Part shown: in pieces, positions 8,489 through 16,453 of the stretch | Position numbering within the stretch: position 1 is the stretch's first letter | Layout: every line of letters starts with the position of its first letter | Source: CAHJXF01 sp039936235 | GTDB lineage: Bacteria; Pseudomonadota; Gammaproteobacteria; Burkholderiales; Burkholderiaceae_D | Length of the DNA: 64,000 nt | Reading direction: 5' to 3' | NCBI GenBank assembly: GCA_039936235.1 | Contig: JBDTIS010000231.1 | Location: 1 to 64,000 of the forward strand | The notes under the pieces: model-generated | What the model was told of the DNA's origin: nothing | Database searches by the model: none | Seen by the model: the letters and a program-made list of their open reading frames with translations, nothing else | Program-made: the position numbers and the translations under genes

Positions 8489-9343
8489 ATGGACGCGGTG
8501 CCCGAACGACGCATTGACGTCGTGAAATTCGTCGACCGGCTCGCGCACCGATGGTCCGCCGGACGGACGATGCTGTGCGTCGGCCTCGACCCCGACCCCG
8601 CCCGCTTTCCGGCGCATCTGAAGGGCGACGCCGCCATCTTCGACTTCTGCCGCGCAATCGTCGACGCGACGCACGACCTGGTCTGCGCATTCAAGCCGCA
8701 GATCGCGTTCTTCGCGGCCCATCGCGCCGAGGACCAGCTCGAGGATCTGATCGCGCACATCCACGCCCGCTATCCCGACGTCCCCGTGATTCTCGACGCA
8801 AAGCGCGGCGACGTCGGCTCCACGTCCGAGCAGTACGCGCGTGAAGTGTTCGAGCGCTACGGCGCCGACGCCACCACCGTGCAGCCCTATCAGGGCTACG
8901 ACGCGATCGCGCCCTATCTGGCGTATCCGGACAAGGGGACGATCATCCTGTGCCGCACGTCCAACCTCAGCGGCGACGAGCTGCAGGCCCTGCAGGTCCG
9001 CTCGGACCGCGGCGACGAACCGCTCTACCTGCACGTCGCGCGGCTCGTCGCCGAACACTGGAACACGAACGGCCAGTGCGGCCTCGTCGTCGGCGCGACC
9101 TATCCGAAGGAACTCGCCGCCGTTCGTGAAGTGGTCGGCGACATGCCGATCCTGGTCCCGGGCGTCGGGGCCCAGGGCGGCGACCTCGAGGCGTCAGTCG
9201 CTGCGGGCGCGACGGCGGCCGGCGGCCTGTTGGTCAGCTCGTCGCGGGCGGTGCTGTACGCCGGCAACGGCGAGGACTTCGCGGATGCGGCGCGGCGCGT
9301 CGCGATCGACACGCGTGACGCGATCGAGGCCTGCCGATCCTGA
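8489..9343 (+). CDS. pyrF: orotidine 5'-phosphate decarboxylase (type 2)
   Basis: A 284-residue cytosolic enzyme that decarboxylates OMP to UMP, the last step of de novo pyrimidine synthesis. The signature DAKRGD is at residues 103-108 with catalytic Lys105, and the substrate-binding start CVGLDPDP is at 30-37. The length and the GLDPDPARFP start identify the longer type-2 PyrF rather than the 230-residue E. coli type. AGAGAGG precedes the ATG. The upstream gap is filled by repeats, so its promoter must lie within or between them. It converges with transaldolase 59 bp downstream. Confidence 0.95.
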   Translation: MDAVPERRIDVVKFVDRLAHRWSAGRTMLCVGLDPDPARFPAHLKGDAAIFDFCRAIVDATHDLVCAFKPQIAFFAAHRAEDQLEDLIAHIHARYPDVPVILDAKRGDVGSTSEQYAREVFERYGADATTVQPYQGYDAIAPYLAYPDKGTIILCRTSNLSGDELQALQVRSDRGDEPLYLHVARLVAEHWNTNGQCGLVVGATYPKELAAVREVVGDMPILVPGVGAQGGDLEASVAAGATAAGGLLVSSSRAVLYAGNGEDFADAARRVAIDTRDAIEACRS

Positions 9344-9402
9344 TCGGTTGCCCCGGACCGTGCAGGCCGTGTCGCACGCGGGCTGAATCGCGTCTGCTGG
9401 AT

Positions 9403-10497
9403 TCACGAAGGCACCGAGCCACCGAGCTGTCCGGTCTTCTCGCGGATCCGCGCGATCAGCGCGTGCCATGACTTCGTGAACTTCTCGGCACCCTCGCGCT
9501 GCAGCCGCTCGGCCAGCGCTCCGGCATCGACGCCCTTCCCTCGGAATGCTTCGAGTATTGCCTCGGCACCACCGCCATCGGCGGGCAGCACCCCGTCCGC
9601 GCGGCCGTGATCCGCGTAGGCGTGCAGCGTCTGGTCCGGGATCGTGTTGATCGTCCCCGGCGCCGCCAGCGCCTCCACGTAGACCGTGTCGGCGGCGGCC
9701 GGGTCCTTGGTGCCGGTGCTCGCCCAGAGCAGTCGCTGCGGATGGGCGCCGGCCACCGCGAGCTTCTGCCAGCGTGACGAAGCCAGCAGTTCGCAGTAAG
9801 CGCGATAGGTGCGCATCGCGATCGCGATGCCGAGCCGGTTGTGGAGCTGAGGCGGAATCCGATCCTTGACCGCCACGTCCCAGCGGCTGACGAACAGCGA
9901 CGCGACCGACTCGACCACCGGCGAGCGGCCGGCGGCGAGCCGCCGCTCGATGCCGCGCAGGTAGGCCTCGGCCGCCATCTGGTATTGCTCACGAGAGAAC
10001 AGCAACGTGACGTTGATCGGCACGCCGGCGTAGATCGATTCCTCGATCGCCGGGATGCCGGCCGGCGTGCCGGGGATCTTGATGAAGAGGTTGGGCCGCG
10101 CCGCGGTCGCGTGCTGCCGTGCCGCGGCTTCGATCGTCGCCGTGGTGTCATCGACCAGCAGCGGCGACAGTTCCAGCGACACCCATCCGTCGACGCCGCC
10201 GGTCGCGTCGTGGACCGGCCGGAACAGGTCTGCGGCGCGCCTCAGGTCCTGCAGTGCCAGGGTCCAGAAGAGCGCTTCGCCCGATTCACCCTGAAGCGAA
10301 AGTTCCCTGATCGAAGGGTCGTAGGCGTTGCCCTCGGCGATTGCCTTCTCGAAGATCGTCGGGTTCGATGTCAGCCCCGTCACCGAAAGCTCGGCGATGT
10401 AGCGCGCCAGCATGCCGTTGTCGAGGATCTCGCGCGTGATGTTGTCCAGCCACAGGCTCTGGCCGAGCGCGTGGAGTTTCTGCGTATTGGCGTTCAC
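9403..10497 (-). CDS. tal: transaldolase
   Basis: A 364-residue cytosolic enzyme of the non-oxidative pentose phosphate pathway that transfers dihydroxyacetone from sedoheptulose 7-phosphate to glyceraldehyde 3-phosphate. GLTSNPTIFEKAI is at residues 41-53, and the Schiff-base lysine is Lys140 in NLFIKIPGT. Length fits the longer TalB-type enzymes of betaproteobacteria and actinobacteria. The start is a GTG at 10497 with GGAG six bases upstream; no in-frame ATG would preserve the conserved N-terminus. It is transcribed toward pyrF, with the di-haem lipoprotein gene 69 bp upstream on the same strand. Confidence 0.95.
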   Translation of the reverse strand: MNANTQKLHALGQSLWLDNITREILDNGMLARYIAELSVTGLTSNPTIFEKAIAEGNAYDPSIRELSLQGESGEALFWTLALQDLRRAADLFRPVHDATGGVDGWVSLELSPLLVDDTTATIEAAARQHATAARPNLFIKIPGTPAGIPAIEESIYAGVPINVTLLFSREQYQMAAEAYLRGIERRLAAGRSPVVESVASLFVSRWDVAVKDRIPPQLHNRLGIAIAMRTYRAYCELLASSRWQKLAVAGAHPQRLLWASTGTKDPAAADTVYVEALAAPGTINTIPDQTLHAYADHGRADGVLPADGGGAEAILEAFRGKGVDAGALAERLQREGAEKFTKSWHALIARIREKTGQLGGSVPS

Positions 10498-10566
10498 GTG
10501 CGCTCCGGAGGCAATAGGGGATCGTGGGTGCAGGGCATCGACATCCCGAGTAGCGAGGCGGCGGCC

Positions 10567-12147
10567 CTACAGCGACTTCAGATATTGCGCCACATCCGCA
10601 ACCTCGGCGTGCGTCAAACCGAGCGAGCCTTTGACGTTGTACCGGTCCACCACATCGACGAGAGTCGCTGCCGAACCGTTGTGGAAGTACGGCGGATGCT
10701 GCCAGACTCCCTTGAGCGGAGCCGTGCGATACATCCTGGTGGCCGTGCGCGACGCATAGCTCGGCACCCCCGGCGCTTCCGGCTCGCTCGGCACTTCGCT
10801 TGCCGCATGCAGTCGCTGGTTGGCGTCGGTGAACTCGGGGCCGCTATGGCAGCCTGCGCAGCCTGCCTTGCCACTGAAGAGCGCCTTGCCACGGGCCGCG
10901 GCCGCCATGTCGAAGCTTCCGGCTGGCGCCACGGGTGCGGCAATCGACAGTTGATAGGCTTGCAGTGCAGGCAGTTTGGCGGTGATGAGGTCTTCGGCTC
11001 CGTTGGTGATGTTGACGCCGTGCGTGCCGATGCGGGCATCGGTGAAGTTGCCGTGTCCACCCATCTGGGTCACGCCGACATATCGGTTCCAATACGCCAG
11101 GTCGTCCCCATCGCCCGTGGCGATGATCTTGCGAACGTTCTGCAGCCCATAAGCCGGCGAGATCACTTGCGGCCCGTTCAAGCCGTCGATGTTGTAGCGA
11201 GGATCGTAGAAGCCCGGGCCCCACGAGTTGTAGACGGTTATTTGCGCCGCGGTCAGTGCCGGCGACAAGGCGATGATCGCGCCGGGATTCAGATCACGAT
11301 TCGGCCAGCCGTCGAGACGCTTGCCGATACCCGGTGCGAACGCATTGTCGACCGTGGAGTGGCACAGCGCACAAGTGATGCCGACACGCGTCAACGTGTT
11401 CCTGCCGTCGATGTTCCGCACCGTGCCCTTGATGCCCACCACTGCATCGAGGCTGATCAATGCGATCGTGGTGGCCGGATCGGTCAGGCTGATGCTGCCG
11501 TTCCGGATCCCTGCGACGACCGACGCTGGCAGTGCTTCGGCGTCCACCTTCAGGCCCACTGCCAGCGCCGTGGTCGGATCGACGGCGGCGGCGATGACAT
11601 CGTTCATGTGGAGCGTGTCGGTCCACGTCGTCTCATCGCCGAAGGTGTCGAAGCGGAAGATCTTCTGGCCCTGTGCCAGGAACGCGGTATCCGTGATCGT
11701 GGAGAAGGACCACGTGACGTTCTGCGCCAGGGCAGCGCCATTGACGGCCTTGACCCCCGTGGTGATCGTCGCCGTGCAGATGACGTTCGCCGCCATCGGT
11801 TCGGCCACCTCGGACTGCGGCAGGTTGGTGGGTGATTCCGTAATGCGCACGAATGTAGCCGTCCTGGTCGACGGGTCATAGCTGACCGATCCGAAAGGAT
11901 CTGCACCGGCTGGACAATTCACCCTGAAATTCGCGTTCTTCAGCGTTGCCGGATCGATTGCCTGATCGAAGGTGGCACTGACCTTGGACGTGTTCAGAAC
12001 GTTGGTGGCTGCATTCGCCGGTGCCGTGGCGAGCACGTTGGGGGGCGCCGCATCGTCGTCGCTGGAGCCACCGCATCCGGCGAGGCCGGCACCGAGTGCG
12101 ATGGACACGACACCTGATAGGCATTCCCTGCGCGTGAACCTGCTCAT
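10567..12147 (-). CDS. Ig-like domain plus di-haem cytochrome c peroxidase-like lipoprotein
   Basis: A 526-residue predicted lipoprotein: the signal sequence ends LAGC with Cys25 as acylation site. Residues about 35-155 form an Ig-like (SbsA/Big_5 type) domain (ATAPANAATNVLNTSKVSAT...). Two c-type haem motifs follow, CALCH at 259-263 and CAGCH at 430-434. The C-terminal block with YFHNGSAATL resembles the second haem domain of CcpA/MauG-type peroxidases, so a periplasmic di-haem oxidoreductase is likely, though catalysis is unproven. AGAGGGA precedes the ATG. It lies downstream of the cytochrome c, ferritin-like and sigma factor genes on the same strand, but separated from them by 417 bp. An outer-membrane electron-transfer or peroxide-detoxifying role is inferred. 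Confidence 0.82.
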   Translation of the reverse strand: MSRFTRRECLSGVVSIALGAGLAGCGGSSDDDAAPPNVLATAPANAATNVLNTSKVSATFDQAIDPATLKNANFRVNCPAGADPFGSVSYDPSTRTATFVRITESPTNLPQSEVAEPMAANVICTATITTGVKAVNGAALAQNVTWSFSTITDTAFLAQGQKIFRFDTFGDETTWTDTLHMNDVIAAAVDPTTALAVGLKVDAEALPASVVAGIRNGSISLTDPATTIALISLDAVVGIKGTVRNIDGRNTLTRVGITCALCHSTVDNAFAPGIGKRLDGWPNRDLNPGAIIALSPALTAAQITVYNSWGPGFYDPRYNIDGLNGPQVISPAYGLQNVRKIIATGDGDDLAYWNRYVGVTQMGGHGNFTDARIGTHGVNITNGAEDLITAKLPALQAYQLSIAAPVAPAGSFDMAAAARGKALFSGKAGCAGCHSGPEFTDANQRLHAASEVPSEPEAPGVPSYASRTATRMYRTAPLKGVWQHPPYFHNGSAATLVDVVDRYNVKGSLGLTHAEVADVAQYLKSL

Positions 12148-12564
12148 GGTCTTTCCCTCTTCCTTCGATGCGATGGATCAGACGGGACGGCCAATGCCGC
12201 GCGACGGGTCACGCTCTATGCTCGCGCACCGTTGGCAGCGATGCCGACGTGGGCTCAATTCAGGGCTCCCATCCGATGGATGCGTCGACGGCGATGGACG
12301 TTCCCGAATTCGCTCGTCGTTCTTTGATGCACATTGCCTGCGCGGATCGCTGCCTAGCGACCATTTCCGCAGCGCGACTGTATCGACGCCACGCGGTCTC
12401 GATGGCGATGCGGCAGACGAATGACGACCGATTTCTTCGTTACGCGCTCGTGGCCGAGCCGCTTGGAAGCGAGGTGGCGTCCTGTCACGACCTGCGTCTC
12501 GTACGCCGTGTACCTGCGACACTAGGCAGGTACGTTCGGCGAGTCTGCCGGGGCTGCCGCGGCT
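12148..12564 (-). other. 417-bp gap between the di-haem lipoprotein and cytochrome c genes
   Basis: I see no convincing gene. The only structure is a perfect inverted repeat at 12510-12533 (arms GTACCTGC and GCAGGTAC, 8-nt loop), 31 bp past the cytochrome c stop. It has no T-tract, so it may be a 3'-end stabilising hairpin or factor-dependent stop rather than an intrinsic terminator. A separate promoter for the di-haem gene probably lies in this gap, but I could not pick out credible boxes. Confidence 0.5.
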
Positions 12565-12966
12565 TCAGTGCTTCGACTTCAGTGCCTCGCACTCCGGCGT
12601 CCGATCTACGCTCTTGAGATACGCGATCAGATCGGCTCGGTCCCTGGGGTCGGATACGCCGTCGTAAGTCATCGCCGTGCCGGGAACCATCTTCAGCGGT
12701 GAGGTGAGGAATCGGTCGAGCGTCTTCTCGTTCCAGACGAGGTGCGAGCTCTTCATCGCGGCGGAATAGGCGAACCCTGGGACGCTGCCCGCCGGGCGGC
12801 CTAGGAGGCCGCAGTGGCGCGGTCCCACACGGTCATAGCCGAGCGCGTGGCAGGCCTCGCAGCGGGCATAGATCTGCTCGCCGCGAGCCGCGGTTGGCGC
12901 CGCCTTGGCAGGCGTGAGCAGACACATCGAGAGCGCACCGGCCAGCACGAGCCGGCGCGCGCTCAC
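12565..12966 (-). CDS. class I mono-haem cytochrome c
   Basis: A 133-residue periplasmic cytochrome with a signal peptide ending at about AKAA (residue 23). The haem motif is CEACH at residues 36-40, and GPRHCGLLGR and PGFAYSAAM follow as in cytochrome c2/c550-type proteins. The likely distal ligand is Met99 in PGTAMTYDG. It starts 54 bp downstream of the ferritin-like gene and is probably co-transcribed with it. It would act as electron carrier, plausibly for the di-haem protein encoded next. Confidence 0.92.
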   Translation of the reverse strand: MSARRLVLAGALSMCLLTPAKAAPTAARGEQIYARCEACHALGYDRVGPRHCGLLGRPAGSVPGFAYSAAMKSSHLVWNEKTLDRFLTSPLKMVPGTAMTYDGVSDPRDRADLIAYLKSVDRTPECEALKSKH

Positions 12967-13020
12967 CGGATCGGCTTCCTGGCGCGCACTTCGGGATTCA
13001 CCCGGATGCCGTTCAGCGCG

Positions 13021-13593
13021 TCATGCCATGAATGCGCTGGGAACCGGAACCTCGCCAAGCACGTTCCGCAACACCGCCCAATGCATCGCCTCGTCACCGA
13101 GGATGCTGGCAGCCGCTTTCGCGAGATCGCGGTTGGCGAACAGCGGCACCGCGCCAAGGTAGGCGCTGACCGCGCCCTGCTCAAGCTTCGCCGCGAAACG
13201 GAGCACGTCGGCCTGCGTCTTCAGTTGCTCCGCCGGGAAGTGGTAGTCGGCCTTGGCCGCCACGGGACTTCCGCCGAGCTTGGTGACGGTGCTGCTGAGC
13301 AGCTCGGCATGCGCCTTGTGGTGTCCCTGGAAGGTGACGGCCAGGTCGAGTATCGGCTTCTGCAGCAGCTTGCTCTCGGCACCGAGCTGGTAGGCCGCGA
13401 TGGCTTCGAGCTCCGCCGCGAGCGCGGTATTGAGGATCTGCACGTCCTGAGGATTGCCGCCGCCTGCGGTCGCAGCGAGCGCGAGCCTGCCGGCCAGCAG
13501 CGCGACCGCCGTGCCGGATAGGATGAGAGCGCCGGAACGACCGAGAAAGAGGCGGCGCGCAACGATCGGTGTCGTCATTTGAAGGAAAGACAT
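13021..13593 (-). CDS. Tat-exported ferritin-like domain protein
   Basis: A 190-residue protein with an N-terminal RRLFLGRSG followed by a hydrophobic stretch, i.e. a twin-arginine-like signal. The mature part is a four-helix ferritin-like bundle; candidate di-iron ligands lie in AAELEAIAAYQ, GHHKAHAELL, AKLEQGAVSAY and GDEAMHW. AGAGGAA precedes the ATG at 13593; a second in-frame ATG lies 15 bases downstream. It starts 28 bp after the sigma factor stop, so the two are surely one transcript. Function unknown: periplasmic iron or peroxide handling is inferred from the fold and from the neighbouring cytochromes. Confidence 0.85.
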   Translation of the reverse strand: MSFLQMTTPIVARRLFLGRSGALILSGTAVALLAGRLALAATAGGGNPQDVQILNTALAAELEAIAAYQLGAESKLLQKPILDLAVTFQGHHKAHAELLSSTVTKLGGSPVAAKADYHFPAEQLKTQADVLRFAAKLEQGAVSAYLGAVPLFANRDLAKAAASILGDEAMHWAVLRNVLGEVPVPSAFMA

Positions 13594-13620
13594 GGCACGT
13601 TCCTCTGATCGGTCGAGTTG

Positions 13621-14337
13621 TCAGGGCCGGGAATCGTCCCGGTCTTCGGAAAGCCTGGCGAGAACGTTGGCGACGATCTGGTCGCAATTCGCTCCGGCGA
13701 ACGAGAAGGCGTCGCCGATGGCGAAATCGACGTCGCGCGAAAGACCTTCGCGCAGCAGACTGCGGGCGCGAAAGAAGCGGGTGCGCACGGTGGCTTCGGG
13801 GATTCCGAGCGCCGTCGCGGTTTCCTCGACGCTCATCTCCTCGACCCCGCGAAGCATGAAGACCGTGCGGAATACATCGGGTAAGGCATCGATCCGCTTT
13901 TCCATGAGATGGCGCAATTCACCCCTCATGGCAATCCGCTCGGGCCCGCGATCGACGTCGTCTTCCACATCCGGCTCCTCGTGCGCCGCATCGATATCGA
14001 TGCTCGCTTCCATCGGAATCACCTGGGAGCGACGGCTTCGCAACCGACCGATGGCTTCGTTCATGACGATGCGAACCAGCCAGGTGGAAACCTTGGCTTC
14101 TGCGCGAAAGCCGGAGAATGAACGCCACGCCCGCAGGTAGCTCTCCTGCAGTGCGTCCTTGGCATCGTCGTCGTCGCGCAGGATGCTGCGCGCCGTCCGA
14201 AACAGAAGTCGGTTGTGGCGCCGCATGATCACTTCGAAGGCGGCCGGGGTACCGCTGGACGCCATCGCTGCGAGCTCGCTATCGCCGAGGCTCTGCAAGG
14301 GCGTTCGTTGGGTTGGGGTGGCGACTGGCGGCGGCAT
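13621..14337 (-). CDS. ECF-type RNA polymerase sigma factor
   Basis: A 238-residue sigma-70 family protein with region 2 at about 35-100 (AAFEVIMRRHNRLLFRTARS then DAKDALQESYLRAWRSF) and region 4 at about 150-210 (LPDVFRTVFMLRGVEEMS, then a helix-turn-helix with GIPEATVRTRFFRAR). The ATG at 14337 is supported by AGGAG 7 bases upstream; the frame extends further but without family similarity. The C-terminal 25 residues extend beyond region 4. No anti-sigma gene is adjacent. It heads the ferritin-like/cytochrome module and probably controls it. A perfect 15-bp palindrome lies 29 bp upstream. Confidence 0.9.
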   Translation of the reverse strand: MPPPVATPTQRTPLQSLGDSELAAMASSGTPAAFEVIMRRHNRLLFRTARSILRDDDDAKDALQESYLRAWRSFSGFRAEAKVSTWLVRIVMNEAIGRLRSRRSQVIPMEASIDIDAAHEEPDVEDDVDRGPERIAMRGELRHLMEKRIDALPDVFRTVFMLRGVEEMSVEETATALGIPEATVRTRFFRARSLLREGLSRDVDFAIGDAFSFAGANCDQIVANVLARLSEDRDDSRP

Positions 14338-14366
14338 CGGTTGCTCCTGTCCATGGGATGAGTCGC

Positions 14367-14381
14367 GAACGGATTCCGTTC
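14367..14381. promoter_or_regulatory. perfect palindrome upstream of the ECF sigma gene
   Basis: GAACGGA-T-TCCGTTC is a perfect inverted repeat with a one-base centre, 29 bp upstream of the sigma factor start. Position and symmetry fit an operator for a dimeric regulator, or part of an autoregulated promoter. It also begins with GAAC, reminiscent of ECF -35 elements, but I could not find a matching -10 at proper spacing. Confidence 0.35.
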
Positions 14382-14524
14382 CCGAAATCGCATCCCCACC
14401 GTAGGCAGCCGTTGTCTTCGTGCAGCAGGGTCTCCGCATCGGAGAGGATCGCATCGGTGCGTTCTTCCTGTCCCGGCACCGCATCCATGCGGGGATAGAT
14501 GCGGTCGAGGATTACCGATCCTGA

Positions 14525-15430
14525 TCAGGTCGCGAAAAAGGGCGCGAGTTCGGCCATCATCGCGGCGGTCGCTTCCTCGGGAATGAAGTGTCCGCCCGGC
14601 AGCGCCGTGCCGGTCACGGGCGCCTTGCACTTCGCCCGCCAGTTCTTCAGCGGATCGAACAGCCGCGCGATGACGCCGCGCTCGGCCCATAACACCAGCA
14701 TCGGACAACACACCTTGTCGCCAGCCGCATCGCTCGCGCGATCGTGCACCAGGTCGATGCCGGCCGACGCCCGATAGTCCTCGCAACTACCATGCAGCCC
14801 TTCGGGCGTCGCCCAGCAGCGCTCGTATTCAGCCACCGCCTCGGGCGCGAACGCCGACAGGTCCGCGCCGCCCCAGCCGCCGAGGAAGGTCCGCAGCAGC
14901 CGCGGCGCGTCGGCACCGAGCATCGTCTCGGGCAACGGGTACGGCTGCGTCAGGAAGAACCAGTGCCAGTAGGCTTGTGCGAACGCGAAGTCGGTCTGGT
15001 CGTACATCGTGAGCGTCGGCGCGATGTCGATCACGCACAGCCGCTCGACCGCGGCCGGATGATCGACCGCGAGCCGATGCGCCACGCGCCCGCCGCGGTC
15101 GTGGCCGACCACCGCGAAGCGCTCGTGACCGAGCGCCCGCATCACGTCGACCATGTCGGCGGCCATCGCGCGCTTCGAGTAGTTGCCGTGGTCGGCCGCG
15201 CCGACCGGCTTGGCCGAATCGCCATAGCCGCGCAGGTCCGGACAGACCACGCGGTGCGTCTGCGCGAGCCGGGCAGCGACGCCATGCCAGATCACGTGCG
15301 TCTGCGGAAAACCGTGCAACAGCAACAGCGGTGGCCGTCCGTTATCGGGTCCGACGCGTGCATGGATGCGGATGCCGGCGACGTCGAAGTCGCGCTCCGC
15401 GTAGCCGTCGAAACCCGGCATCGCGATCAT
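14525..15430 (-). CDS. haloacetate dehalogenase-like alpha/beta hydrolase
   Basis: A 301-residue alpha/beta hydrolase closely resembling fluoroacetate dehalogenases. The nucleophile motif GHDRGGR places Asp111 with Arg112 and Arg115. Asp135 lies in VIDIAP, His156-Trp157 in YWHWFFL, Tyr219 in CEDYRA and the catalytic His281 in GGHFIPEEA. Most are offset by one from the Rhodopseudomonas enzyme (D110, R111, R114, D134, H155, W156, H280). In that family the Asp displaces halide and the H-W pair helps bind it. An epoxide hydrolase would use a Tyr pair instead. Its ATG overlaps the cinA stop (ATGA), so it is co-translated with a housekeeping operon. Actual substrate unknown. Confidence 0.82.
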   Translation of the reverse strand: MIAMPGFDGYAERDFDVAGIRIHARVGPDNGRPPLLLLHGFPQTHVIWHGVAARLAQTHRVVCPDLRGYGDSAKPVGAADHGNYSKRAMAADMVDVMRALGHERFAVVGHDRGGRVAHRLAVDHPAAVERLCVIDIAPTLTMYDQTDFAFAQAYWHWFFLTQPYPLPETMLGADAPRLLRTFLGGWGGADLSAFAPEAVAEYERCWATPEGLHGSCEDYRASAGIDLVHDRASDAAGDKVCCPMLVLWAERGVIARLFDPLKNWRAKCKAPVTGTALPGGHFIPEEATAAMMAELAPFFAT

Positions 15431-15933
15431 CGTGACTCCTTCTTCTGCGCCAGCACGCGCAGCAGTAGTCCACCGAGGGCGTGCTGCACCGACTGCTCGC
15501 GGACCTGCGCGCGGTCGCCGGCGAAATGCATCGTCTCGCTCTGCGCCGCCTGCTCCATCTCGACCCATCCGAAGCAGACCGTGCCGACCGGCTTGTCGCG
15601 GGTGCCGCCGCCGGGACCGGCAATGCCGGTGATCGACACCGCGAGCTGCGCACGGCTCTCGAGCAGCGCACCTTCGGCCATCGCGCGTGCCACGTCCTCG
15701 CTGACCGCGCCGTGCAACTCGATCAGGTCCGGCGCGATGCCGAGCATCTCGACCTTCGCGTGATTCGAATAGGTCACGAAGCCGCGCTCGAACCACGCCG
15801 ACGATCCGGCGATGTCGGTCAGCGCCGCCGCCACGAGGCCGCCGGTACACGACTCCGCGGTCGTGACCATGTAGTTGCGTTCCATCAGCTGCCTCCCGAG
15901 CTGCGCGGCGAGACTATGGATCGTGTCGTTCAT
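15427..15933 (-). CDS. pncC: CinA C-terminal family nicotinamide-nucleotide amidase
   Basis: A 168-residue single-domain CinA-C/PncC protein that deamidates NMN to NaMN in NAD recycling. Motifs are TAESCTGG near residues 25-32, YSNHAK, and SITGIAGPGGGT near 110-121. The start at 15933 (MNDTIHSLAAQLG) gives the standard N-terminus; the frame stays open only 12 codons further. It begins 13 bp after pgpA and overlaps the hydrolase start by four bases. The pgpA-cinA pairing is common in proteobacteria. Confidence 0.93.
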   Translation of the reverse strand: MNDTIHSLAAQLGRQLMERNYMVTTAESCTGGLVAAALTDIAGSSAWFERGFVTYSNHAKVEMLGIAPDLIELHGAVSEDVARAMAEGALLESRAQLAVSITGIAGPGGGTRDKPVGTVCFGWVEMEQAAQSETMHFAGDRAQVREQSVQHALGGLLLRVLAQKKESR

Positions 15934-15946
15934 GCAATTCCGTTCA

Positions 15947-16453
15947 TCATGATCGCGAGAACGATTCAAAGAGCCGGATCGCGACGGCGATCGTCAGCAG
16001 GCTGTAGAACGCCGCGATCAGGTCGTCGCCCATCACGCCGAAGCCGGCCCAGTTGCCGCTCTTGAAGCGCCGCTCGAAGCGCTTGATCGGCGCCGGCTTG
16101 ACGATGTCGAAGAAGCGGAACACGCCGAACGCGACGAGCTGCCACAGCCACCCCCAAGGGGTGAACAGCAGCACCAGCCAGATCGCGATGATCTCGTCCC
16201 ACACCATCCCGCCGTGATCGGCGACGCCGAGGTCGCGGCCGGTCCGTGTGCAGACCCAGCAGCCGAGCGCGAAGCCGGCGACCAGCACGATCGCCCAGCC
16301 GACGCTCGTCAGGTGCGGGGCGATCAACACGTAGGTCGCCCAGCCGAACAGCGTCCCGAACGTGCCGGGCGCCCTGGGCGACAGTCCGCTGCCGAAGCCG
16401 AGCGCGATCAGGTGCGCCGGATGCGAGAACAGGAAACGAAGGTCGGGCTTCAT
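15947..16453 (-). CDS. pgpA: phosphatidylglycerophosphatase A
   Basis: A 168-residue inner-membrane enzyme that dephosphorylates phosphatidylglycerol phosphate to phosphatidylglycerol. Family blocks are GFGSGLSPRAPGTFGTL near residues 19-35, VWDEIIAIW near 84-92 and FDIVKPAPIK near 115-124, with three to four hydrophobic helices. It overlaps thiL by four bases (ATGA). Gene order thiL-pgpA-cinA is typical of betaproteobacteria. Confidence 0.95.
   Translation of the reverse strand: MKPDLRFLFSHPAHLIALGFGSGLSPRAPGTFGTLFGWATYVLIAPHLTSVGWAIVLVAGFALGCWVCTRTGRDLGVADHGGMVWDEIIAIWLVLLFTPWGWLWQLVAFGVFRFFDIVKPAPIKRFERRFKSGNWAGFGVMGDDLIAAFYSLLTIAVAIRLFESFSRS

Noticed and set aside
12168..12480. Short open frames in the gap between the cytochrome c and di-haem genes
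   Set aside because: Overlapping Arg-rich frames on both strands without ribosome-binding sites or recognisable sequence.
15431..15850. N-terminal extension of the alpha/beta hydrolase
   Set aside because: The extra residues are an out-of-frame reading of the pncC gene; the hydrolase begins at the ATGA overlap.
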